DNA from: Ancylothrix sp. D3o
Lineage (GTDB): Bacteria; Cyanobacteriota; Cyanobacteriia; Cyanobacteriales; Oscillatoriaceae
NCBI RefSeq assembly: GCF_025370775.1
Contig: NZ_JAMXEX010000004.1
Coordinates: 325,441 to 389,440, forward strand
Direction: 5' to 3'
Length of the DNA: 64,000 nt
Shown here: positions 38,324 through 49,267 of the stretch, one piece after another
How positions within the stretch are numbered: the stretch's first letter is position 1
Layout of the letters: every line of letters begins with the position of its first letter
Translations under genes and position numbers: made by a program
The notes under the pieces: model-generated
Databases searched by the model: none
Seen by the model: only the letters and a program-made list of their open reading frames with translations
Told to the model about the DNA's origin: nothing

Positions 38324-41300
38324 ATGTTACAACAAGGCAACCACAACAATGATATTTTAATCGGAACAATAGATGCAGATATCCTTACTGGAAATGCCGG
38401 CAATGATATCTTACTTGGTTTAGGCAATGACGATCTATTGTTTGGCAATGCAGACGATGACCTAGTATTTGGCAACTCTGGCAATGATACCCTACGCGGG
38501 GGACAGGGAAACGACTTTTTACAGGGAGGCGCTCTTGATGATCAAGTGTTTGGAGATTTAGGCAATGATACAGTTAAGGGTGAACTAGGCAACGATACTT
38601 TATTTGGTGGATGTTCCGAGGGCAGCAATGATGATATTAACGGGCAAGATGTTCTCATCGGTGGTAGCGGCAATGATTTAATTTTCGGTAATGCTGGAGA
38701 GGATCAACTTTTTGGAAACATCGGCATCGATACTCTAGCTGGGGGAAAAGGAAATGACACCCTTAATGGTGGAGCCGACAATGATATCTTATCAGGAGAT
38801 ATGGGGGATGACCGGCTCATCGGTGATTTAGGGACAGATACCCTTACCGGCGGTTCTGGCAATGATACCTTTGTCATAGGTTTACCCAAAGATGTCCCTG
38901 AAGTCTTGTCTATCGGCGGTGTGGAAATTAAAGAGGCTGATTGGATCACAGATTTTGTGAAAAATCAAGATCAAATAGAAATCTTCGGCGGATTAACATT
39001 TGAGCAGTTAAACATATTTGCCGGTACTGGGGAGTATGCTGGATCGAGCATTATTCAAGAAACGATTTCCGGGCAATATTTAGCAATTTTACGGGACATT
39101 GAAGCGGCTACAATTGAGCGAAGTGATTTTGTCGGTTTAGCAGATTCAACATCGGCAGCAACACCAGATCCCACGTCGGTACCAACAAATAATGCCCCCA
39201 CAATTGGCACAATAATAACATCACAAATAGCAACAGAAAATAGTGCGTTTATTTTTCAGATACCAGCGAATAGCTTTAGCGATAGTGATGGAGATACACT
39301 CAGCTATAGCGTTAAACTAAGTAATGCAAGTAACCTGCCATCTTGGTTAACATTTGATGCAGCCACTCTGACATTTTCAGGCACACCAACAGCCACAGAT
39401 ATCGGCACACTTTCTGTGGCTGTTAGTGTCAGTGATGGTAAAGGAGGAACGGCAAATCAAAACTTTGATATAGTTATCAATAAAGGGCTGGTGGCAAACA
39501 ATGACACTATCCCAGATGTAACAGTTTTGTTGAGAACAGAAATTTTAATTCCAGCTTCAACATTACTGGCAAATGATACAGATGCGGAAAATGATAATTT
39601 GACAGTAACAGGTGTTTCAAGCCCCACAAATGGCACTGTGTCTTTGACAGATGAGGTAATAAAATTCAATCCCACAGCTACTGGTGCAGCTTCATTTACT
39701 TACACGATATCGGATGGAAATGGGGGGACGGCTTCGGCAACGGCCAGTCTAAATATTACTTCGGTTAATGCTGTGAATTTGAGTGATATTGTATCAGGAA
39801 AGGGTTTGCCAGTTGGGGCGAAGGGTTTTGTTATCAATGGCGAAAAGGTTGATGACCAGAGCGGCATTTCTGTTAGCAGTGCAGGCGATGTCAACGGTGA
39901 TGGTTTAGCTGATTTAATTGTTGGTTCTCCCCTTGCTGAGACTGCTTCTGGTGTTAATGCCGGCAAGTCATATGTTGTGTTTGGTAAAACAGACTCTACA
40001 GCAATTAATTTAAGCTCTCTCGGTAGTGGTGGTTTTATCATCAATGGTGAGGCGGCGTCGGACAATAGCGGTAGGAGTGTCAGCAGTGCAGGCGATGTCA
40101 ATGGTGATGGTTTGGCTGATTTAATTGTTCGTAGTCCATATTCTGATCATGCTACTTTTAGTTGTTCCCTGAAGTCATACCTAGTGTTTGGCAAAACGGA
40201 CACTACGGCAATTAATTTAAATTCTCTCAATACCGGCGGTTTTGTGATCAATGGCCAGGTGACTATTCTTAACAGGTATGGTGAGGAGGCTAATGAGTTT
40301 ACCGGCATTTCTGTCAGCAGTGCAGGCGATGTCAATGGTGATGGTTTGGCTGATTTAATTGTTGGTACACCCAATGCTGATCCTGCTTTTCGTATTAGAG
40401 CCGGCAAGTCATACCTGGTATTTGGCAAAACAGACTCTACAATAATTAATTTAAGCTCTCTGGGTAGTGGTGGTTTTATCATCAATGGTGAGGCGGCGTC
40501 GGACAATAGCGGCTGGAGTGTCAGCAGTGCAGGCGATGTCAATGGTGATGGTTTGGCTGATTTAATTGTTGGTGCTCCCTTTGCTGATAATATTGCTGCT
40601 GGTTCTTATGCCGGCAAGTCATACCTGGTATTTGGCAAAACAGACTCTACGGCAATTAATTTAAGCTCTCTCGGTAGTGGTGGTTTTATCATCAATGGCG
40701 AGGCGGTTAATGACAAGATGGGGATTTCTGTCAGCAGTACAGGCGATGCCAATGGTGATGGTTTGGCTGATTTAATTGTTGGTGCTTCTGGTGCTGATCC
40801 TGCTTCTGGTAGGGCTGCTGGCAAGTCATATCTGGTATTTGGCAAAACAGACTCTACAATAATTAATTTAAGCTCTCTGGGTAGTGGTGGTTTTATCATC
40901 AATGGTGAGGCGGCGTCGGACAATAGCGGTAGGAGTGTCAGCAGTGCCGGTGATGTCAACGGTGATGGTTTGGCTGATTTAATTGTTGGTGCTCTCTTAG
41001 CTCATAATACTGCTGCTGATTCTTATGCCGGCAAGTCTTACCTGGTGTTTGGCAAAACAGACTCTACGGCAATTAATTTAAGTTCTCTCGGTACGGGTGG
41101 TTTTATCATCAATGGTGAGGCGGCTGGTGACTTGAGCGGCACATCAGTCAGCAGTGCCGGTGATGTCAACGGTGATGGTTTGGCTGATTTAATTGTTGGT
41201 GCTTCTGGTGCTGGCTCCACCGGCAAGTCTTACGTCATATTTGGTGGAGACTTCACCGGCGCCGTCACTCAACTAGGTACCGATGCTATTGATAATCTCA

Positions 41301-41824
41301 CCGGCACCGCAGATAGTGAAGCTTTAGTTGGTGCAGCCGGCGATGATATTCTCAGCGATGGTGGTTTCATCAATATCCTGATGTATGGTGGTGCGGGTAA
41401 TGATTCTATCAGCATCAACAATGCTAATTTCCGCCGTTTAGATGGGGGGTTAGGAAATGATACTTTAGTGTTAGCCGGAACTGGCATAACTTTAGACCTC
41501 ACCGGCACTTCAGATAATACCAAAATCGCCTCTTTTGAAACTATCGACTTAACCGGCACCGGCAATAACACCCTAGCTTTAAGTCACGGAGCTTTGTTGA
41601 ATTTGGTTGCAGAAACTCGTGCCAATGGTGGCTTCAATCGTTTAACGGTGCGTGGTGATGCCGGCGATATTATCACTGCTAATTTAACCAACTTGGATTT
41701 TTTTCGCAGCGTTGGTGCAACTGAAACCACCTACACTAAAGGCAATTTGCAGTTAGTTGTGGAAAACGATGTCACTCAAAACATTTCCATAGGAGGAAAT
41801 ATCGTTTTTGACATTCCTATGTAA
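38324..41824 (+). CDS. large RTX/FG-GAP repeat secreted or surface protein
   Basis: A 1166-residue acidic protein without signal peptide. Residues about 8-190 are RTX calcium-binding nonapeptides (GGxGNDxLxG type). About 290-386 is a putative Ig-like (He_PIG) domain with [15 protein letters not shown]. About 392-480 is a cadherin-like/Big_9 domain ([15 protein letters not shown]...[13 protein letters not shown]). About 500-975 are seven FG-GAP (integrin alpha-type beta-propeller) repeats with [17 protein letters not shown]. The C-terminal part returns to RTX-like GGAGNDSI and [12 protein letters not shown] proteins usually leave by type I secretion, and seven FG-GAP units fit one seven-bladed propeller; both are inferences. 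A role in adhesion or the cell surface is likely. Confidence 0.85.
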   Translation: MLQQGNHNNDILIGTIDADILTGNAGNDILLGLGNDDLLFGNADDDLVFGNSGNDTLRGGQGNDFLQGGALDDQVFGDLGNDTVKGELGNDTLFGGCSEGSNDDINGQDVLIGGSGNDLIFGNAGEDQLFGNIGIDTLAGGKGNDTLNGGADNDILSGDMGDDRLIGDLGTDTLTGGSGNDTFVIGLPKDVPEVLSIGGVEIKEADWITDFVKNQDQIEIFGGLTFEQLNIFAGTGEYAGSSIIQETISGQYLAILRDIEAATIERSDFVGLADSTSAATPDPTSVPTNNAPTIGTIITSQIATENSAFIFQIPANSFSDSDGDTLSYSVKLSNASNLPSWLTFDAATLTFSGTPTATDIGTLSVAVSVSDGKGGTANQNFDIVINKGLVANNDTIPDVTVLLRTEILIPASTLLANDTDAENDNLTVTGVSSPTNGTVSLTDEVIKFNPTATGAASFTYTISDGNGGTASATASLNITSVNAVNLSDIVSGKGLPVGAKGFVINGEKVDDQSGISVSSAGDVNGDGLADLIVGSPLAETASGVNAGKSYVVFGKTDSTAINLSSLGSGGFIINGEAASDNSGRSVSSAGDVNGDGLADLIVRSPYSDHATFSCSLKSYLVFGKTDTTAINLNSLNTGGFVINGQVTILNRYGEEANEFTGISVSSAGDVNGDGLADLIVGTPNADPAFRIRAGKSYLVFGKTDSTIINLSSLGSGGFIINGEAASDNSGWSVSSAGDVNGDGLADLIVGAPFADNIAAGSYAGKSYLVFGKTDSTAINLSSLGSGGFIINGEAVNDKMGISVSSTGDANGDGLADLIVGASGADPASGRAAGKSYLVFGKTDSTIINLSSLGSGGFIINGEAASDNSGRSVSSAGDVNGDGLADLIVGALLAHNTAADSYAGKSYLVFGKTDSTAINLSSLGTGGFIINGEAAGDLSGTSVSSAGDVNGDGLADLIVGASGAGSTGKSYVIFGGDFTGAVTQLGTDAIDNLTGTADSEALVGAAGDDILSDGGFINILMYGGAGNDSISINNANFRRLDGGLGNDTLVLAGTGITLDLTGTSDNTKIASFETIDLTGTGNNTLALSHGALLNLVAETRANGGFNRLTVRGDAGDIITANLTNLDFFRSVGATETTYTKGNLQLVVENDVTQNISIGGNIVFDIPM
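39860..41245 (+). repeat. seven tandem FG-GAP coding repeats, about 190-240 bp each
   Basis: DNA blocks such as GGCGATGTCAATGGTGATGG and GGTAGTGGTGGTTTTATCAT recur almost unchanged in each unit, while the short segment after GCTGATTTAATTGTTGGT differs sharply in sequence and length. Near-identity of the conserved parts indicates ongoing duplication or gene conversion. Confidence 0.85.
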
Positions 41825-41838
41825 TTAGGATAAGAAAG

Positions 41839-41884
41839 CGGCTTTTTCATTTGTAAGTAAACCTTTGAGAAAGCCGGTTTTTTT
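41839..41884 (+). terminator. probable terminator after the RTX/FG-GAP gene
   Basis: CGGCTTT (41839-41845) pairs with AAAGCCG (41870-41876) around a 24-base loop and is followed by GTTTTTTT. It begins 15 bp after the stop codon. Confidence 0.55.
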
Positions 41885-41941
41885 CCTCAACTTTTGCCAA
41901 TCAAAAAAACCTGAAAAACCCTGGTTTCTGCCAAAAATCGC

Positions 41942-41971
41942 TTGACAATACGCAGGCCGATGTGGTATGCT
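41942..41971 (+). promoter_or_regulatory. sigma70-type promoter upstream of the lactate dehydrogenase gene
   Basis: TTGACA at 41942-41947 and TATGCT at 41966-41971 are 18 bp apart, a strong consensus match. The leader to the ATG at 42191 would be about 210 bases. The rest of the 366-bp gap shows no gene. Confidence 0.55.
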
Positions 41972-42190
41972 AAAATTGATAAGGAAGAACTATCATAAAA
42001 TAAATAAGATTATTGTAGAGGCCGGCATCCCAACAAACTCTTTATAAAAATCCTCAACAGTGAAACCGGCCCCCTCACCACAAAATGTTACTAGGGGAAG
42101 ATTGTTTGCAACACCAACAGCAATTAAAAATAGAACATACTCACCACAAACCCTAAACCCAAACCCTGCTCTTAAAAACAAAAAAAACCG

Positions 42191-43198
42191 ATGAAAGTTG
42201 CTGTTTTCAGCACCAAATCCTACGACCGGCAGTTTTTAGAAGCCGCCAACGACAATAAACATGAGTTAATTTTTTTAGAACCACGCTTAAACCTCTCCAC
42301 CTGCATACTCGCCCACGAATGTAGCGCCGTGTGCGTCTTTGTCAACGACGAACTCAACCGGCCCACCATTACCCAACTGGCAAACGAGGGAGTGCAACTC
42401 ATCGCCTTGCGCTGTGCCGGTTTTAACAACGTCGATCTCCAAGCCGCCAAAGACTGCAACATGAGCGTTTTGCGAGTACCGGCCTATTCGCCCTATGCCG
42501 TAGCAGAACACACAGTTGGCATGATGTTAACCCTCAACCGCAAAATGCACCGCGCTTACAACCGCGTGCGCGAGGGCAATTTCTCGCTCGAAGGACTGCT
42601 AGGCTTTGACTTACATGGGCGAACCGTTGGCATCGTTGGCACCGGCAAAATAGGGGAAATTGTGGCCAAAATCCTCAAAGGATTTGGCACAAAATTACTG
42701 GGCTATGATGTGATGCCCAATCCTGAATGTAAAGAAATTGGGATGCAATACGTTTCTCTTCAAGAACTTTTTGCAGCCTCCGATATCATTAGCCTGCATT
42801 GCCCCTTAATGCCCGAAACTTACCACATCATCAACGATGACACCCTTCAACAGATGAAAGATGGCGTCATGTTAATCAATACCAGCCGGGGAGCTCTCAT
42901 TGATGCCCCCGCCGTCGTAGCCGCCCTCAAATCTGGCAAAATCGGTTACTTAGGATTAGACGTCTATGAGCAAGAAGCCGATTTGTTTTTTGAAGATTTA
43001 TCAACGATTGTCATTCAAGATGATGTTTTCCAGCGCCTCTTAACCTTCCCCAATGTTTTGATTACCGGCCATCAGGCGTTTTTTACCGCTGAGGCTGTAC
43101 AAACCATTGCCGAAACCACCATCCGAAATATTACAGAGTTTGAAGCAGGACAGCCAGCACCTCAAAATACCGTCTCTATTGATCGGCTGAGACGCTAA
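42191..43198 (+). CDS. ldhA: D-lactate dehydrogenase (2-hydroxyacid dehydrogenase)
   Basis: A 335-residue NAD-dependent D-2-hydroxyacid dehydrogenase that reduces pyruvate to D-lactate, a fermentation step. The Rossmann motif is [16 protein letters not shown]. The substrate Arg is in [10 protein letters not shown] and the catalytic His in [10 protein letters not shown], which is the D-LDH form. The N-terminal [16 protein letters not shown] is typical of fermentative LdhA. It stands alone behind its own promoter. Confidence 0.92.
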   Translation: MKVAVFSTKSYDRQFLEAANDNKHELIFLEPRLNLSTCILAHECSAVCVFVNDELNRPTITQLANEGVQLIALRCAGFNNVDLQAAKDCNMSVLRVPAYSPYAVAEHTVGMMLTLNRKMHRAYNRVREGNFSLEGLLGFDLHGRTVGIVGTGKIGEIVAKILKGFGTKLLGYDVMPNPECKEIGMQYVSLQELFAASDIISLHCPLMPETYHIINDDTLQQMKDGVMLINTSRGALIDAPAVVAALKSGKIGYLGLDVYEQEADLFFEDLSTIVIQDDVFQRLLTFPNVLITGHQAFFTAEAVQTIAETTIRNITEFEAGQPAPQNTVSIDRLRR

Positions 43199-43383
43199 GC
43201 TGAGAAATATCAACCCAAATGGCTTAATTTCTCTTGACGCAGCAGTTTGATTCGGCTGATCATAGCCTAGCAAGGTAAAAAGCTGTGCTTGTTTCCAAAC
43301 CCAGGTTTGTCAAAGCCGCTCATCTCACCTGCTATTTCAAGGATTGCAATAATTAACGAGGACGTTATTCCAACGAAACGATT

Positions 43384-43815
43384 ATGACTTCAGAAACTCA
43401 AGACGCAACACAAACCAAAGTAGACGTCAAAATAGAGTCTACTCCCGCTGGCCCGATTGCCACAATTACCACTGAAACTCCGCCAGAAGACGGCTGGACT
43501 CAAATCAGAGATCAAGCTTTGCAAATTTTGTCTGAATTGCCAGAATATCTAGGCAGTTTCTTCTCTTCCTACCAAAAACCTCTGGTAACAGTCGGTTTAA
43601 TTTTATCGGCCATTGTTTCTCTGCGCGTGCTTGCTGCGGTTTTGGATGCCATTAATGATATTCCACTGTTGGCCCCAACTTTTGAATTAATTGGTTTGGG
43701 TTATACGGCTTGGTTTGTCAATCGCTATTTACTGCGAGCCAGCAATCGTAAAGAGTTATCTGTAGAGATAGACACTCTCAAAGGTCAAGTGATAGGTAAT
43801 AAACACAAAGTTTAA
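43384..43815 (+). CDS. CAAD-domain (CURT1-like) thylakoid membrane protein
   Basis: A 143-residue protein with a charged, Thr-rich N-terminus, an amphipathic helix (DQALQILSELPEYLGSFFSS), two membrane helices (PLVTVGLILSAIVSLRVLAA and FELIGLGYTAWFVNRYLL) and a C-terminal amphipathic helix. This is the CAAD pattern shared with plant CURT1 proteins, which bend thylakoid membranes. In some cyanobacteria the domain is fused to aminoacyl-tRNA synthetases; here it is stand-alone. The ribosome site GAGGACG is upstream. A strong terminator follows. Confidence 0.9.
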   Translation: MTSETQDATQTKVDVKIESTPAGPIATITTETPPEDGWTQIRDQALQILSELPEYLGSFFSSYQKPLVTVGLILSAIVSLRVLAAVLDAINDIPLLAPTFELIGLGYTAWFVNRYLLRASNRKELSVEIDTLKGQVIGNKHKV

Positions 43816-43839
43816 TCGCCCCCCTCAAATTTAACTCGC

Positions 43840-43884
43840 AAAAGGTAAAAGTAGGCAGCCATCTGTCAGCTTTTACCTTTTTTT
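43840..43884 (+). terminator. rho-independent terminator after the CAAD gene
   Basis: A perfect 12-bp stem (AAAAGGTAAAAG with CTTTTACCTTTT) encloses an 18-base loop and runs into a T tract ending at 43884. The following sequence to 44135 is a remnant of dispersed repeats (GTAGACGTTCCGCGCC, GTCTCTACATTTTTA) without a gene. Confidence 0.9.
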
Positions 43885-44135
43885 GATAAAAGCATTTATA
43901 ATACCAGATACGATTTTAATAGGGTCTTTGTTGGGTTTTTTTTCACCCGTCTCAGTGCAGATAGACGCAGATGTAGACGTTCCGCGCCTTAAGTTTCGTA
44001 CAGACTTTCTGCTGCGAAGTCTCTACATTTTTAAAGCGGATTTAGTATAAAGCGAGAAAATTTCACGAAGTAAAGCAGGGGAAGTGTAAAAACTACCTCT
44101 GTGTTTTTTTTGTACTTAATAGTGTTTAAAAAATC

Positions 44136-44558
44136 TCAACAATGAAGCGCCAGCAATTCACTATCCAGAAATTTAACCAAATCTTCTACAGTTGAAAGTG
44201 AATAAGTATCCAGTCGGTCACTAATATCTATGCCAAAATATGATAAAAAATCGTCGCATAAATTCAATTGCCAATCAAACCAACAGACCAGGGTTAATTT
44301 TAAATCTTGCTCTAAACGATCCCCCGGCATCACGCAGGACATTTGCAGGCCAGAATATTTTTCTAAATAGGTATAAACAAAGAAAACGGTCGGCTTTGCA
44401 ATACCGTGAGGTTGCCAAAAATAATCAAACCACTGATCTAAACTCAAGGCCGGTCGTAAACGCAAGCGATGATTTACGCACCGGCGAGTTTCAATATCTG
44501 GAGACAAGTCAGAATAGGTACTGACAGCGGAAAAAACATTATTGAGGTTGTGCCACAT
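44136..44558 (-). CDS. acyl-carrier-like (DUF1493-type) hypothetical protein
   Basis: A 140-residue protein. Its second half (MPGDRLEQDLKL, then DDFLSYFGIDISDRLD, then LSTVEDLVKFLDSE) follows the layout of an acyl carrier protein, with early Asp/Leu, a central FLxxFGIDIS helix and a late TVEDLVKFL helix. The DSL serine that would carry phosphopantetheine is absent. The N-terminal half is rich in Trp, Tyr and Arg. The match to DUF1493 is a pattern judgement only. It stands alone; function is unknown. Confidence 0.55.
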   Translation of the reverse strand: MWHNLNNVFSAVSTYSDLSPDIETRRCVNHRLRLRPALSLDQWFDYFWQPHGIAKPTVFFVYTYLEKYSGLQMSCVMPGDRLEQDLKLTLVCWFDWQLNLCDDFLSYFGIDISDRLDTYSLSTVEDLVKFLDSELLALHC

Positions 44559-44660
44559 TTCCCCGGAAAACCAATCGTATTGGTTAAAGACTTTCCTCCA
44601 GTATTCCCAACTGAACTATTCTCTATCAGGTTTGTGATGGGCCATTGGTAATTACTCCAA

Positions 44661-44694
44661 TGGTATGAAATCCTTGTTGTTTGACTTCATACCA
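44661..44694. repeat. hairpin downstream of aroA
   Basis: TGGTATGAA pairs with TTCATACCA around a 16-base loop, just beyond the aroA stop on its strand. It lacks a T tract, so it may protect the transcript end or be a weak terminator. Confidence 0.45.
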
Positions 44695-44719
44695 AAGATA
44701 TTTGACTAATTACTTTAGA

Positions 44720-46066
44720 TTACTGACAAACTTGTTGTAGCGTGGCCGTAAAGTCTGGGTAGGAAATAGCCGCCGCTTCAGCCCGTGTAATTGTTGTTGT
44801 CCCTTTTGCGTTTAAGGCTGCTATGGCTAAACTCATGGCGATGCGGTGATCGTCGGCGCTATCCACTTCTGCACCGGCCAAAGCAGTACCACCAACGATT
44901 TCTAGGCCATCTGGTAACTCGGTTACTTTGGCTCCTAAACGGTTGAGTTGGGTTGCCATGACAGCAATGCGGTCACTTTCTTTAACTCGTAACTCCGCCG
45001 CATCTTTGATCACCGTTGTCCCCTCGGCAAATACAGCCGCCACCGCCAAAATCGGAATTTCATCTATTAAACGAGGGATAATATCACCGGCAATCTCGCA
45101 AGCTTTTAACGACGTATGGCGAACTCGCAAATCAGCCACCGGCTCACCCGCTACTTCACGTTGATTTTGCAACTCAATATCGGCTCCCATCAACTGCAAA
45201 GCCTCAAGAATGCCGGTGCGAGTTGGGTTGACGCCGACATTTTCAATCACCAACTCCGAACCCGGTACAATGGAAGCAGCAACCAACCAAAAAGCCGCCG
45301 AACTGATATCCCCAGGCACCACCACCGGCTGCCCGTGAAGATTTGCTGGGCCGGTTACTGTCACACTATTTGTTTCTGGCTCAACGTGAACTTTTGCCCC
45401 AAAAGCTCGCAACATTCGCTCACTGTGATCACGGGAGAGGGCCGGTTCTGTGACAGTGGTTTCGCCTTCAGCCAGCAAACCGGCCAGCAAAATGCAAGAT
45501 TTAACCTGAGCCGAGGCAATGGGAGAATGATAATGAATTGGTTTTAATGCTTGACCAGAAACCGCAAGAGGAGCAAGCGAACCGCCATTACGGCCCCAAA
45601 TTTGAGCACCCATTTCTCGTAGCGGCTTAACAACACGAGACATAGGGCGCGAACGCAAAGATCCATCGCCGGTGATACTAAAAAACTTCCCAGCGTGGCC
45701 GGCCAACAACCCCAACATTAAACGAATTGTTGTCCCAGAATTGCCGGCATCCAAAACATCCACCGGCTCATTTAACTGGCCCAAACCAACTCCCCGCACT
45801 TGTACCCGTTGAGTATTAAGTTCAGAAATTTCTGCCCCTAGCAAGCGAAAACAAGCTGCCGTACTCCGGGGGTCTTCGCCTAAAAGCAACCCCTCAATAG
45901 TCGTTGCGCCAGAAGCCATCGCACCCAACATTAAAGCGCGATGGGAAATAGACTTATCCCCTGGGACGCGGATACGCCCAGACAAAGATAAACCCGACGG
46001 CGGGGTAGTAACAAGCAATTGTTGATGAGAATCAGTATTTTTAGAGATGACGTAGAGGTCAGGCAT
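44720..46066 (-). CDS. aroA: 3-phosphoshikimate 1-carboxyvinyltransferase (EPSP synthase)
   Basis: AroA joins phosphoenolpyruvate to shikimate-3-phosphate in the shikimate pathway for aromatic amino acids and quinones. The 448-residue protein has [33 protein letters not shown] and the late [15 protein letters not shown] and [11 protein letters not shown] motifs. The [12 protein letters not shown] segment is typical. It has an N-terminal extension of about 30 residues before the first fold element, so a later start is possible, but none is better supported. Confidence 0.97.
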   Translation of the reverse strand: MPDLYVISKNTDSHQQLLVTTPPSGLSLSGRIRVPGDKSISHRALMLGAMASGATTIEGLLLGEDPRSTAACFRLLGAEISELNTQRVQVRGVGLGQLNEPVDVLDAGNSGTTIRLMLGLLAGHAGKFFSITGDGSLRSRPMSRVVKPLREMGAQIWGRNGGSLAPLAVSGQALKPIHYHSPIASAQVKSCILLAGLLAEGETTVTEPALSRDHSERMLRAFGAKVHVEPETNSVTVTGPANLHGQPVVVPGDISSAAFWLVAASIVPGSELVIENVGVNPTRTGILEALQLMGADIELQNQREVAGEPVADLRVRHTSLKACEIAGDIIPRLIDEIPILAVAAVFAEGTTVIKDAAELRVKESDRIAVMATQLNRLGAKVTELPDGLEIVGGTALAGAEVDSADDHRIAMSLAIAALNAKGTTTITRAEAAAISYPDFTATLQQVCQ

Positions 46067-46479
46067 TGGGATAGACTGATGAGGGATGCTTAAGCGTCAT
46101 CCTACCGTTTTCTTGACACCGATGGAACCACTGACTAGCTATAGCCCCAAGTCTAAAGAGTAGCAGCGGTTCTGGTTGGCTGTTTGGTCTAAAGAGCAAT
46201 TAGGAATAAGGAGTTTGGAATAAAGCGGAAGACCAACCAGTAATTCCCAATTCCCCAGAGTGATGTGGGCACTCTCCCCTCCCCTAAAATGTCTTGTCCC
46301 CTTGCCTAAGATCCCCTAAAACACAACTCGCACAAAAGGCTGCCACAAACCCGGTTTCTGGGTAGAGACATCCCGATCCTCGGCCTTAAATTTTCGTTTG
46401 AAACCGGCTTTTTGCCTAAGTTCTATCAAACTAAAATTCTTGACTCGCCGCTCAAAAAAAATTACCTTTTTGTAAAGCT
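46067..46479. other. divergent intergenic region between aroA and the next gene
   Basis: A 413-bp gap with no gene. It holds a palindromic-word relative (AAACCCGGTTTCT near 46348). Promoters for both flanking genes should be here, but no clear -35/-10 pair was found. Confidence 0.4.
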
Positions 46480-46974
46480 ATGCTGACCCATCACCGCAAG
46501 CCTGTTTGTTTATCGGTAATTTCGACCGACCTGCCGATCTGGTCAGTTGTTGAAACCGCCGGCACCCTTTATCAAAAAGACCGTGACCGCTTTCACTTAC
46601 TCTTAAGCGAGCCTGCAATCCCTGAACCAGTATATATGACAGCCGGCATCCCACAACAAACTCCTGCACTGCCTGAAAAATCTTCTCGTCTATTGTGGTT
46701 AGAAATTTCCCCCTATCGCGTCATAATGACCATGCAAGGAAATGGCCAATTTAGCTACAGACATCTGTGGGAAAAAGGAATGTACGGCATTAGTCGCTAT
46801 TGGTTACAAAACGAATCCCTCAGCGGTCATAATCAAATCAGACTGAGAAACTTTACCCGTAACCTCACCCTCACAGGCAAACCTCTACCGGAACACCTGC
46901 GGTTAGAATACGAACTGTGGTCAGACAAAATGCAGCTTGGCCGGTTTATTTTAAACTTAGAAATCCACGCTTAA
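46480..46974 (+). CDS. conserved hypothetical protein
   Basis: A 164-residue soluble protein, unrecognised. It is rich in aromatic residues and looks mainly beta-stranded (LLWLEISPYRVIMTMQGNGQ, then LRLEYELWSDKMQLGRFILN). No signal peptide, metal motif or membrane segment is seen. It overlaps the end of the convergent lipoprotein gene by 4 bp. Codon use is like that of its neighbours. Confidence 0.6.
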   Translation: MLTHHRKPVCLSVISTDLPIWSVVETAGTLYQKDRDRFHLLLSEPAIPEPVYMTAGIPQQTPALPEKSSRLLWLEISPYRVIMTMQGNGQFSYRHLWEKGMYGISRYWLQNESLSGHNQIRLRNFTRNLTLTGKPLPEHLRLEYELWSDKMQLGRFILNLEIHA

Positions 46975-47447
46975 CTTTTCGACTTGCCGGTGCAATATTT
47001 ATTAATTTCTTTCCCTAATTGATCCGCCTTTTCTGCCGATTCTTCTGCCACTTCCCCGGCTGCTTCCACCTGTTGTTTTGCGGTTTGCACTTGTTCAATT
47101 CCCCCTGGGCTGCTAGCCGCCTTAGCGCTTCGCAAGGCTTGGGCTGTATTGCGAAAAGCAGCGCTCAAATTTTTGTAAATTTCGCTAAACTGCTTCTGAA
47201 AATCTTTTAACTTTTTATCCTTTAAATCCAGATTTTCGAGTTGTTTAATTACTTTATCTAAGTCCTGAGCAAGCTGGTTGGCTGCCGGTGCATCCTTGCC
47301 TTTAAAATTGCTAACCAGGGAGTGCCCCTGATTGATCCCTGTGATGAGTTTATTACATTCGTCCGCTTTTTGATTGCCACAACCGGCCATCAATAAAGCA
47401 AGCATCATAGTCCTAATCAAAGTCAAAACCTGGTCTTTTGGGATCAC
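46971..47447 (-). CDS. small helical lipoprotein
   Basis: A 158-residue protein with a signal peptide and lipobox (LALLMAGC), so the mature protein would begin at the lipidated Cys. The remainder is almost all helical and charged (DLDKVIKQLENLDLKDKKLKDF, shown in part), with a heptad-like pattern and a C-terminal KSKS. It probably forms a coiled-coil bundle on a membrane surface. The family is unrecognised. A GTG or downstream ATG start is possible because two Mets lie in the signal region. Confidence 0.65.
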   Translation of the reverse strand: MIPKDQVLTLIRTMMLALLMAGCGNQKADECNKLITGINQGHSLVSNFKGKDAPAANQLAQDLDKVIKQLENLDLKDKKLKDFQKQFSEIYKNLSAAFRNTAQALRSAKAASSPGGIEQVQTAKQQVEAAGEVAEESAEKADQLGKEINKYCTGKSKS

Positions 47448-47602
47448 GGCGGCACTCCCGCTTACAATTGCTTACAAAAAATTGGCTTCAAAAAGAATAA
47501 CAGCAAATGATTAGCACCCATCAACCATTTTCAATGATAGCAAGCAATCAAGCCCAAGTAAAGTAGGCTGGTTGGGAGAATATACCAAACCTACAATTTT
47601 GC

Positions 47603-49267
47603 TTAAAAAGTAAAAGTCGTCCGAATCGCCCCAATCACGATATCAGAATTATTGTTATTGTGATCCGGTGCTGTGATCCAAATAACTCCGGGTGTAATAG
47701 TTATGTTGTCGGTGAGTTGGTATTGATAAAGCGCTTCGATGTGAAAAGAAGTATCTTTATCTTCGCCAAAAACATCAGGTAGGCCGTCCACTGCGGCGGC
47801 TATGCTGGAACGAGTAACTTTTGGCTCGATCCCTACAATAATCGCACCCATACTGCCTTCTTTTCCTAAATCAGGGAAAACAAAAGATAAAGCGCCATTC
47901 CAAATATCTGCTGTACCGCGATCAATTTGTCCGCCAAGGGTTGACAAAGCGTTAACTTTGCTGTAGCCAACCCAACCGTTTACAACAAATCGGGGAGAAA
48001 GTTGGAGGCTGGCTTGAACGCCAAAGGAATCATTAGAAACCGGCAACTCTAAATCAGCTTCTTCGCTTAAAATTGAGCGGAGGTTGGCCCGCCGGCTGCC
48101 GGTGAGTCCTTCAAAGTTGTAGGAGTGAACATAAGTTAAACCAACCGCAAAACGGTCACTCGGTTTTATGGTTAACTGACCAATAGCACCATAAGGGCCA
48201 TTAAAGATGCCATTTGTGGGAGTAGGAAGTGCGGCATTGGGGGCGAGATAACCTAAACTGAGTTCTAAGTTATCGCTAAATTCGTGGCGAAGCCCCACAC
48301 CGGCACCGCCGAGGTAGTAATAAATGGGGTTACGGGTGCCAAAGTTAGATAAAGCACCGCTTGTGCCGTCGTTGTCGAGGAATGGGTTAATGGTATTGGT
48401 GAAGTCGTCAGCAGCACCGGCATTAGCTTCAATGATAACGGTGGTTTTATCGGTAAGGGGAAAGGCATACAACAGCGCATCAATAGAAACGTCGGTGCTC
48501 GCTTCGCCCAAAGCGCCGGCCCCAAAGCGCAGTTCGCCTTCTGGGGATGGGTGATATTCGGGGAAAAACGAGGCGAGGTTGACGACTTGCAAACGAGTTC
48601 TTAAGATGTCTTCGCCGGTGAAACTGGTATCAAAATTTAAACGTACCCGACTCCCAACAAAGGGAACAACCCGCGAACCTTCCCCAATACCATCAACAGC
48701 GGCAAAAATAACTTCCCCGTTGAGTTTGGTGGTGGTGGAAAATTGATTTTCTTCTAGTTCACGAGTGCGGACTTCCAGGGAGTCTACCCGTCCCCGCAGG
48801 GTTGCGAGTTCTCTGGAAAATTCGTTTAATAATCGCTGTAAGCTAGATAAATCCTCTGGTGTGACGAAATTTCCACCGGGTTTGATGATTTCGGTGATGC
48901 GTTCTAAACAAGCGTTTAGACCGGCTGCAAATTCATAGCGCGTCATGGCGCGGTTTCCGCGAAAGGTGCCATCGGGATATCCCGCTATACAGTTATAGCG
49001 TTCTACCAAATTCTGCAAGGCTTGAAATGCCCAGTCTGTCGGTTGAACATCCGAGAGTTGGGAAACCGAGGTGACTTGAGACAGAGATGGATTTTTAAGT
49101 TCGTTTGGTTCTGGTTCGAGATCGCTTACGTTCGGGATAGCTTGGTTGAGCGGTTCGGGTGCCGGTAAAGCCACTGCCGGCCCGCCTGCTAAGACTGCCA
49201 GGCTTGCTAATAGCACAAGTTTGTTATTTTGTAAAGAGTTCCGAAAGTTTTTTGCCATTTTTTTCAC
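47603..49267 (-). CDS. SLH-domain outer-membrane porin (iron-uptake porin family)
   Basis: A 554-residue protein with a signal peptide (LVLLASLAVLAGGPAVA), an SLH domain (VQPTDWAFQALQNLVERYNCIAGYPDGTFRG, given by its start DWAFQALQNL and GYPDGTFRG), then a coiled coil (LLNEFSRELATLRGRVDSLE) and an OprB-like beta-barrel ending in aromatic TFTF. In cyanobacteria these are the main outer-membrane proteins; the SLH part ties the barrel to peptidoglycan. The family is linked to iron and ion passage. A possible Fur-like site lies upstream near 49390-49405. Confidence 0.92.
   Translation of the reverse strand: MKKMAKNFRNSLQNNKLVLLASLAVLAGGPAVALPAPEPLNQAIPNVSDLEPEPNELKNPSLSQVTSVSQLSDVQPTDWAFQALQNLVERYNCIAGYPDGTFRGNRAMTRYEFAAGLNACLERITEIIKPGGNFVTPEDLSSLQRLLNEFSRELATLRGRVDSLEVRTRELEENQFSTTTKLNGEVIFAAVDGIGEGSRVVPFVGSRVRLNFDTSFTGEDILRTRLQVVNLASFFPEYHPSPEGELRFGAGALGEASTDVSIDALLYAFPLTDKTTVIIEANAGAADDFTNTINPFLDNDGTSGALSNFGTRNPIYYYLGGAGVGLRHEFSDNLELSLGYLAPNAALPTPTNGIFNGPYGAIGQLTIKPSDRFAVGLTYVHSYNFEGLTGSRRANLRSILSEEADLELPVSNDSFGVQASLQLSPRFVVNGWVGYSKVNALSTLGGQIDRGTADIWNGALSFVFPDLGKEGSMGAIIVGIEPKVTRSSIAAAVDGLPDVFGEDKDTSFHIEALYQYQLTDNITITPGVIWITAPDHNNNNSDIVIGAIRTTFTF

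Noticed and set aside
39860-41245. Regular repeats suggestive of a CRISPR array
   Set aside because: The units are in frame, code for FG-GAP motifs, and are far longer than CRISPR repeats with no conserved spacer length.
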